Source: Thalassomonas viridans (lineage in GTDB: Bacteria > Pseudomonadota > Gammaproteobacteria > Enterobacterales > Alteromonadaceae). From it: a stretch of 64,000 nucleotides of DNA. The stretch spans positions 4,960,001 through 5,024,000 of the forward strand of contig NZ_CP059733.1 of assembly GCF_000948985.2 (NCBI RefSeq), given 5' to 3'. The notes beneath the pieces were generated by a model. The model saw only the letters and a program-made list of their open reading frames with translations, was not told the origin of the DNA and did not search any database. Shown here in pieces: positions 60,240 to 64,000 of the stretch. The position numbers were made by a program, and so were the translations under genes. Position 1 is the stretch's first letter. Each line of letters begins with the position of its first letter.

Positions 60240-60515
60240 TCAAGCCTGTTGGTTAAGGGCTTTCCAGCACTCGCGCAGCTCGTCTATCTTATCCCGGTAG
60301 TCTATAACCTGACATTTAAGCCGAAAGCTGACATGGCCGATACCTTCACTGGTAGGCGGGGTGATACATTCGGGTTCACGACCGATTGCCGCAAACGCAT
60401 CGCAGAGGAAAGCACACTCTTCACTGAATTTGTTAAAGTCGTCGCTAAGCTCGCGAAACTCACGCGACAACTGTTCTCTTTTCTCTGCATCATTCGGAAA
60501 GTGTGAATCAGACAT
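60240..60515 (-). CDS. Small conserved-looking protein of unknown function
   Basis: The product from ATG 60515 is 91 residues, helical and acidic (REQLSREFRELSDDFNKFSE) with Cys at four places (SEECAFLCDAF, EPECITPP, RLKCQVI, ELRECWKAL). The start is chosen over 60554 because GGGGAGG lies just before it and because it overlaps the stop of the upstream 59-codon gene by 8 bases, indicating coupled translation. No family is recognised. Orientation is the same as the exporter operon but a 278-base region with that operon's promoter separates them. Confidence 0.7.
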   Translation of the reverse strand: MSDSHFPNDAEKREQLSREFRELSDDFNKFSEECAFLCDAFAAIGREPECITPPTSEGIGHVSFRLKCQVIDYRDKIDELRECWKALNQQA

Positions 60516-60687
60516 GATAGTGCCCTCCCCTGACGGCCATAACATTAACGGCATAAGCAGCCGGTGAATGGCCGGGCTTATATTTAGATACTAGTTTGGG
60601 TGCTGGTTCGAGTTCGGGGACAGGTATATTTTCTGTTAAAGAAACTTTAACCAAGTGAAACTCTGGCATATCATTAGATTTAGCCAT
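60508..60687 (-). CDS. 59-residue protein of unknown function, coupled to the next gene
   Basis: The frame runs ATG 60687 to TGA 60508 and reads MAKSNDMPEFHLVKVSLTEN at its start and PAAYAVNVMAVRGGHYHV at its end. GAGAGGT lies just upstream of the ATG, a good ribosome site, and the stop overlaps the start of the 91-residue gene. Pro-rich centre (IPVPELEPAPK), no membrane segment. It falls under a 60-residue cutoff and so is easily missed. No family is recognised. Confidence 0.65.
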   Translation of the reverse strand: MAKSNDMPEFHLVKVSLTENIPVPELEPAPKLVSKYKPGHSPAAYAVNVMAVRGGHYHV

Positions 60688-60892
60688 GATAGATACCTCT
60701 CTATTGGTTGTATCTTTTGTGGTTAGCTGTCTCTGAGTGTTCTGCGCACTTAGAGGCAGCGCCTGTTTTATTCACGGGTTCTCTGTTAGCTTTTAAACAC
60801 CTCCTCTGGTGGCTTATTACTCCCTTAGTCTTAGTACAAAATTCCGGAAAAATCAGGCTGGCTTGGCATTTAATCTTTTCGAAAATCACCGT

Positions 60893-60923
60893 AACTGTAT
60901 ACCAGGCTGTACAGTTTAATTAA
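60893..60923 (-). promoter_or_regulatory. Candidate regulated promoter for the two small genes
   Basis: Minus-strand TTAATT (60918-60923), 16 bases, then TGG-TATACA (-10 at 60896-60901). An inverted repeat AACTGTA/TACAGTT (60893-60899 and 60910-60916) covers the -10 and spacer, the usual place for a repressor. The pattern CTGT-N12-ACAG is not a proper LexA box. The leader to the 59-codon gene would be about 200 bases. Confidence 0.45.
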
Positions 60924-60993
60924 CCATATGAAAAGCAATGAATAAAAAGGAAGATTTCAGCTTGCGCGGCAAACACGGAAAGACATCCGCATA

Positions 60994-61019
60994 TGAAAAA
61001 GCCCCGAAAACGGGGCTTT
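60994..61019 (-). terminator. Intrinsic terminator after the 44-residue peptide gene
   Basis: Stem AAAGCCCCG/CGGGGCTTT with loop AAAA (60998-61019), followed on the minus strand by a five-T run. It lies 27 bases past the stop of the small peptide gene at 61046. Confidence 0.9.
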
Positions 61020-61045
61020 GAAGTTATCTTGATAACAAATAAGTA

Positions 61046-61180
61046 CTATTTTAATGTTTCTATTTTGCTATTGATGTCATCAGCAATCGAGGTATTACTC
61101 AATACCGCCGACAAGGCTAATATTAAAACCGCAAATATTACTGTTGTCAGCTTAAATCCCCGAGAGGAAGGCTTATTCAT
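61046..61180 (-). CDS. 44-residue exported or membrane peptide
   Basis: The frame starts at ATG 61180 after CAGGA with 7-base spacing and ends TAG at 61046, directly before a strong terminator. The peptide begins MNKPSSRGFKL and has a 20-residue hydrophobic core (TTVIFAVLILALSAVLSNTS), then IADDINSKIETLK. This could be a signal peptide cut after SIA, releasing an 11-residue product, or a single membrane anchor. A -35/-10 pair TTGAAA-N17-TAAGTT lies about 80 bases upstream. No family is recognised, but start site, hydrophobic core and terminator together support a real gene. Confidence 0.7.
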   Translation of the reverse strand: MNKPSSRGFKLTTVIFAVLILALSAVLSNTSIADDINSKIETLK

Positions 61181-61328
61181 TTTTAGTTCCTGTAAGGTCA
61201 GGTTATTCTATTTTTTGCATTAGCTACAACGGGTTAAAACTTAACCTATTCGGCTGTCGATTTCAATGCCTGTTTTACCCTTTTCTTACAATTTTATGTC
61301 AAAGGGCCTGTTCAGCGCATAAAAGCCA

Positions 61329-62255
61329 CTAATAACCCTTAGTTGCATCTACCAGGTTGTCCGGCAACAGCCCTTGTTGGAACTTTTTGTAGTTACCGGC
61401 AATTTGGGCAATGATCTCCTGCTGGTCGGTAATGGCTGAAATATGCGGGGTCAGAAACACTCCTTCATGTTGCCAGAAAGCATGATCTTCCGGCAAAGGC
61501 TCGGCATTAAAAACATCCAGTACCGCACCGGCAATGATTTGGTTATCCAGGGCGTCGAGCAGATCATCGTCATTCACCGCTTGTCCCCGGCCGACATTAA
61601 TCAAATAACAACCGGGTTTTAACCTGGCTAAAAATGTTTTATCGATAACCCCCTTCGTCGCCGGGGTATTCGGCAGAATACTCACCACATAATCGGCATC
61701 GCCAACCGCCTGTTCCAGCTGGTCATTGCCAAAATATACATTAAAGTCCGGATGCCTTTTTTCTGACCGGCGCCAGCCGCATACTTCAAAGCCATTCGCC
61801 ATTAAACGTTTGGCAACCACCTCCCCTATGCTGCCGACTCCCAAGATGGTGACTTTTTGCCGCCGGTTTTCTTTGGGCAGCATTTGCCAGCTGCTTTGCA
61901 TTTGTTGCCTGAAATAGGCCGTAAAACGGCACTTAAGCATTAAGACCGCCCCCAGCACATATTCTGCCATCTGCTCGGACAGCCCGGGATCCACTATGCG
62001 GGTGATCAGCACGTTTTCGGGTAAAGCGGGATCCGAGAGCAAGCCATCGCAACCGGCTCCGAGCGAGCTTACCACCTTAAGCGCAGGCAGCCTGGCCCAG
62101 CAGTTTTTGGGCTGCTGCCAGGCGACGGCAAATTCCACCTCATGCGGGTGCTCAATGTCCGGCCAACATTGAATTTTTACTCCCGGCAGGGCCTGCCTGA
62201 GCCCCTCGGACAACACAGTTAAATCCCTGTCCGTAACCAGCAAAGCAATCGACAT
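61329..62255 (-). CDS. ghrA: GhrA-like D-2-hydroxyacid dehydrogenase
   Basis: Enzymes of this family reduce glyoxylate or hydroxypyruvate with NAD(P)H. The 308-residue product has the nucleotide-binding GVGSIGEVVAKRL, the catalytic Arg in NVGRGQAVN, Glu in DVFNAEPLPEDHAFW and His in LTPHISAIT. It is close in length to E. coli GhrA (312). The start at 62255 (MSIALLVTD) is chosen over 62300 because GGAG precedes it and the N-terminus then matches the family. Which 2-oxoacid is used cannot be read from the sequence, so the symbol is tentative. Confidence 0.85.
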   Translation of the reverse strand: MSIALLVTDRDLTVLSEGLRQALPGVKIQCWPDIEHPHEVEFAVAWQQPKNCWARLPALKVVSSLGAGCDGLLSDPALPENVLITRIVDPGLSEQMAEYVLGAVLMLKCRFTAYFRQQMQSSWQMLPKENRRQKVTILGVGSIGEVVAKRLMANGFEVCGWRRSEKRHPDFNVYFGNDQLEQAVGDADYVVSILPNTPATKGVIDKTFLARLKPGCYLINVGRGQAVNDDDLLDALDNQIIAGAVLDVFNAEPLPEDHAFWQHEGVFLTPHISAITDQQEIIAQIAGNYKKFQQGLLPDNLVDATKGY

Positions 62256-62531
62256 ATGAGGCTTACTCCATAAAATTTCGGTGAATAAGTTAAAAAGCAC
62301 AGATATCTGTCACGGCAATAATACAGTTAAAACCCCGATTATTCATCAATAACCGCAGATAAATGCTTGTCTATACAAGCAAAAACCTCAAATAAACTCC
62401 TTTATTGGCAATAAGTTAGAAAAACGCGGTAAAAAATATAATAAATAACGCAATAACATTTGCGCTAAGGCGGACACTAAGCGAAAATACGGGCAATTTT
62501 TTTATATTAACATTTCAGATTTGGAGTCCCT

Positions 62532-64000
62532 ATGTCGTCGCGTCAAGAGTTGGCCAATGCAATCAGAGCCCTTAGCATGGATGCCGTGCAAAAAGCTAAA
62601 TCAGGTCACCCTGGAGCCCCTATGGGTATGGCGGATATCGCCGAAGTTTTATGGCGTGACTTTTTAAAGCATAACCCGGCAGATCCTAACTGGGCCGACC
62701 GCGACCGTTTTATCCTGTCCAACGGTCACGGTTCTATGCTGATCTATTCCCTGCTGCATTTATCCGGTTATGACCTGCCGATTGAAGAACTGCAAAACTT
62801 CCGTCAGCTGCATTCTAAAACTCCAGGCCACCCCGAATACGGCTACACCCCGGGTGTAGAAACCACTACCGGCCCGTTAGGCGCAGGTATCTCCAATGCC
62901 GTAGGTATGGCCATTGCCGAAAAAACCCTGGCGGCGCAGTTTAACCGTGAAGGCCACGACATCGTTAACCACTTCACTTACTGTTTCTTAGGCGACGGTT
63001 GTTTAATGGAAGGTATTTCCCACGAAGCCTGTTCATTGGCCGGTACCTTAGGTCTGGGCAAACTGATTGCTTTTTGGGATGACAACGGCATCTCTATCGA
63101 CGGCCATGTTGAAGGCTGGTTCAGCGATGATACCCCGGGCCGTTTCGCCGCTTACGGCTGGCACGTGATCAGCGATGTTGACGGTCATGACCCACAAGCG
63201 GTTGCCAAGGCAATTGAAGAAGCCAAGTCGGTTACCGACAAGCCGAGCATGATCTGCTGCAAAACCATTATCGGTTTCGGCTCACCCAATAAATCCGGCA
63301 GCCACGACTGTCACGGCGCACCTTTAGGCGAGGAAGAAATTGCCGCCGCCCGTGAATTCCTGAACTGGCCACATGCCCCGTTTGAGATCCCTGCCGACGT
63401 ATACGCCCAGTGGAACCAGAAAGAAAAAGGCCAGGCCAGCCAACAAAGCTGGAACGACAAATTTGCCGCCTACCAGGCTGCCCATCCTGAACTTGCCGCC
63501 GAGTACCAGCGCCGCGTGATTGACGGTGAGCTGCCGGCGGACTTCGAAGAAAAAGCCAATGCCTTTATCAAAGAGTGCCAGGAAAAAGGCGAAAACATCG
63601 CCTCGCGTAAAGCCTCACAAAATGCCATCGAAGCCTTCGGTAAAGTATTGCCTGAACTGTTAGGCGGCTCAGCGGACCTGGCCGGCTCTAACCTGACCTT
63701 ATGGTCCGGTTCCAAAGGCATAGAAACCGATCCTGCCGGTAACTACATCTATTACGGTGTACGTGAGTTCGGTATGAGCGGTATCATGAACGGTGTTTCC
63801 CTGCACGGCGGTTTCATCAACTACGGCGCCACTTTCATGATGTTTATGGAATATGCCCGTAATGCCGTACGTATGTCGGCCCTGATGGGTATCCAGAATA
63901 TCTTCGTTTATACCCATGACAGCATAGGTCAGGGTGAAGACGGCCCTACTCACCAGCCGATCGAGCAGCTAACCAACTTAAGAACCACACCAAACATGGT
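62532..64000 (+). CDS. tkt: Transketolase (partial, 3' end outside window)
   Basis: Transketolase moves two-carbon units between sugar phosphates in the pentose phosphate pathway, using thiamine diphosphate. The 489 visible codons start [20 protein letters not shown] after TTGGAG and show the family features [36 protein letters not shown], the ThDP/Mg motif [19 protein letters not shown] with DDNGISIDG, and [19 protein letters not shown] at the right edge. It is divergent from the ghrA-like gene across 276 bases in which no clear promoter was assigned. Confidence 0.96.
   Translation, partial: MSSRQELANAIRALSMDAVQKAKSGHPGAPMGMADIAEVLWRDFLKHNPADPNWADRDRFILSNGHGSMLIYSLLHLSGYDLPIEELQNFRQLHSKTPGHPEYGYTPGVETTTGPLGAGISNAVGMAIAEKTLAAQFNREGHDIVNHFTYCFLGDGCLMEGISHEACSLAGTLGLGKLIAFWDDNGISIDGHVEGWFSDDTPGRFAAYGWHVISDVDGHDPQAVAKAIEEAKSVTDKPSMICCKTIIGFGSPNKSGSHDCHGAPLGEEEIAAAREFLNWPHAPFEIPADVYAQWNQKEKGQASQQSWNDKFAAYQAAHPELAAEYQRRVIDGELPADFEEKANAFIKECQEKGENIASRKASQNAIEAFGKVLPELLGGSADLAGSNLTLWSGSKGIETDPAGNYIYYGVREFGMSGIMNGVSLHGGFINYGATFMMFMEYARNAVRMSALMGIQNIFVYTHDSIGQGEDGPTHQPIEQLTNLRTTPNM

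Noticed and set aside
60701..60889. 62-codon minus-strand frame ahead of the 59-codon gene
   Set aside because: GTG start with no ribosome site and starting about where the predicted transcript begins; basic, Cys-containing and featureless. A leaderless gene cannot be fully excluded.
60893..60916. LexA box in front of the small genes
   Set aside because: CTGT and ACAG are 12 bases apart, not 8 as in the LexA consensus.
1..64000. Insertion sequences, transposases, prophage genes or CRISPR arrays
   Set aside because: None of the usual genes, terminal repeats or regularly spaced repeats was seen on either strand.

Overview
The window looks like the chromosome of a marine gammaproteobacterium of the Alteromonadales, most like Colwelliaceae such as Thalassomonas (inference from protein style and flagellar gene order; no search was run). 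The hallmarks are a Vibrio/Pseudoalteromonas-type polar flagellar regulon with FlrA, FlrB, FlrC, FlgP and FlgT, three tandem flagellins, and many sigma-54 type promoters (TGGCAC-N5-TTGCA).

Bases 1-36768 are flagellar and chemotaxis genes. On the minus strand, read from right to left, they run cheV-cheR, flgBCDE, flgFGHIJKL, three flagellins, flaG, fliD, flrA, flrB-flrC and fliEFGHIJ (fliJ runs off the left edge). Exceptions on the plus strand are fliS-fliT (10955-11731), flgA-flgM-flgN (33127-34660) and flgT (35599-36768). I could place good sigma-54 sites 20-45 bases ahead of fliE, flrB, flgF, flgB, flgT and fliI, a consensus one far ahead of flagellin 3, and sigma-28 sites ahead of flgM and flagellin 1. 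The FlrA > sigma-54 > FlrBC > sigma-54/FliA > flagellin hierarchy can therefore be read from the DNA. Intrinsic terminators separate flrC, fliD, each flagellin and flgE from the genes downstream.

A tRNA-Arg(CCT) with its own terminator (36943-37056) marks the end of the flagellar region. After about 630 bases without a gene, a run of 13 plus-strand genes follows (37685-52515). This is the most unusual part. It encodes an ExbB/TolQ/MotA-like channel protein, two one-pass membrane proteins whose N-terminus looks like ExbD/TolR but whose exported part is a coiled coil plus a von Willebrand A (VWA) domain, and an Hsp70/actin-like protein fused to an FHA-like domain. It also encodes a TPR membrane protein, a membrane protein with PEGA repeats and a formylglycine-generating-enzyme (FGE) fold, a TPR protein with a TonB-like C-terminus, a small exported lysine-rich protein, four lipoproteins of unknown function and an M48 metalloprotease lipoprotein. 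I interpret it as an undescribed ion-driven, envelope-spanning machine related in design to Ton/Tol/Mot.

Convergent to it (52537-59901, minus strand) is a six-gene operon for a MacAB-like ABC exporter followed by its NtrC-type activator and NtrB/NtrY-type kinase. A sigma-54 promoter and a cluster of TGTCC/GGACA inverted repeats sit directly upstream, implying self-regulation. The right end has two small overlapping genes (one of only 59 codons), a 44-residue exported or membrane peptide gene with its own terminator, a GhrA-like 2-hydroxyacid dehydrogenase, and the start of a transketolase gene cut by the window edge.
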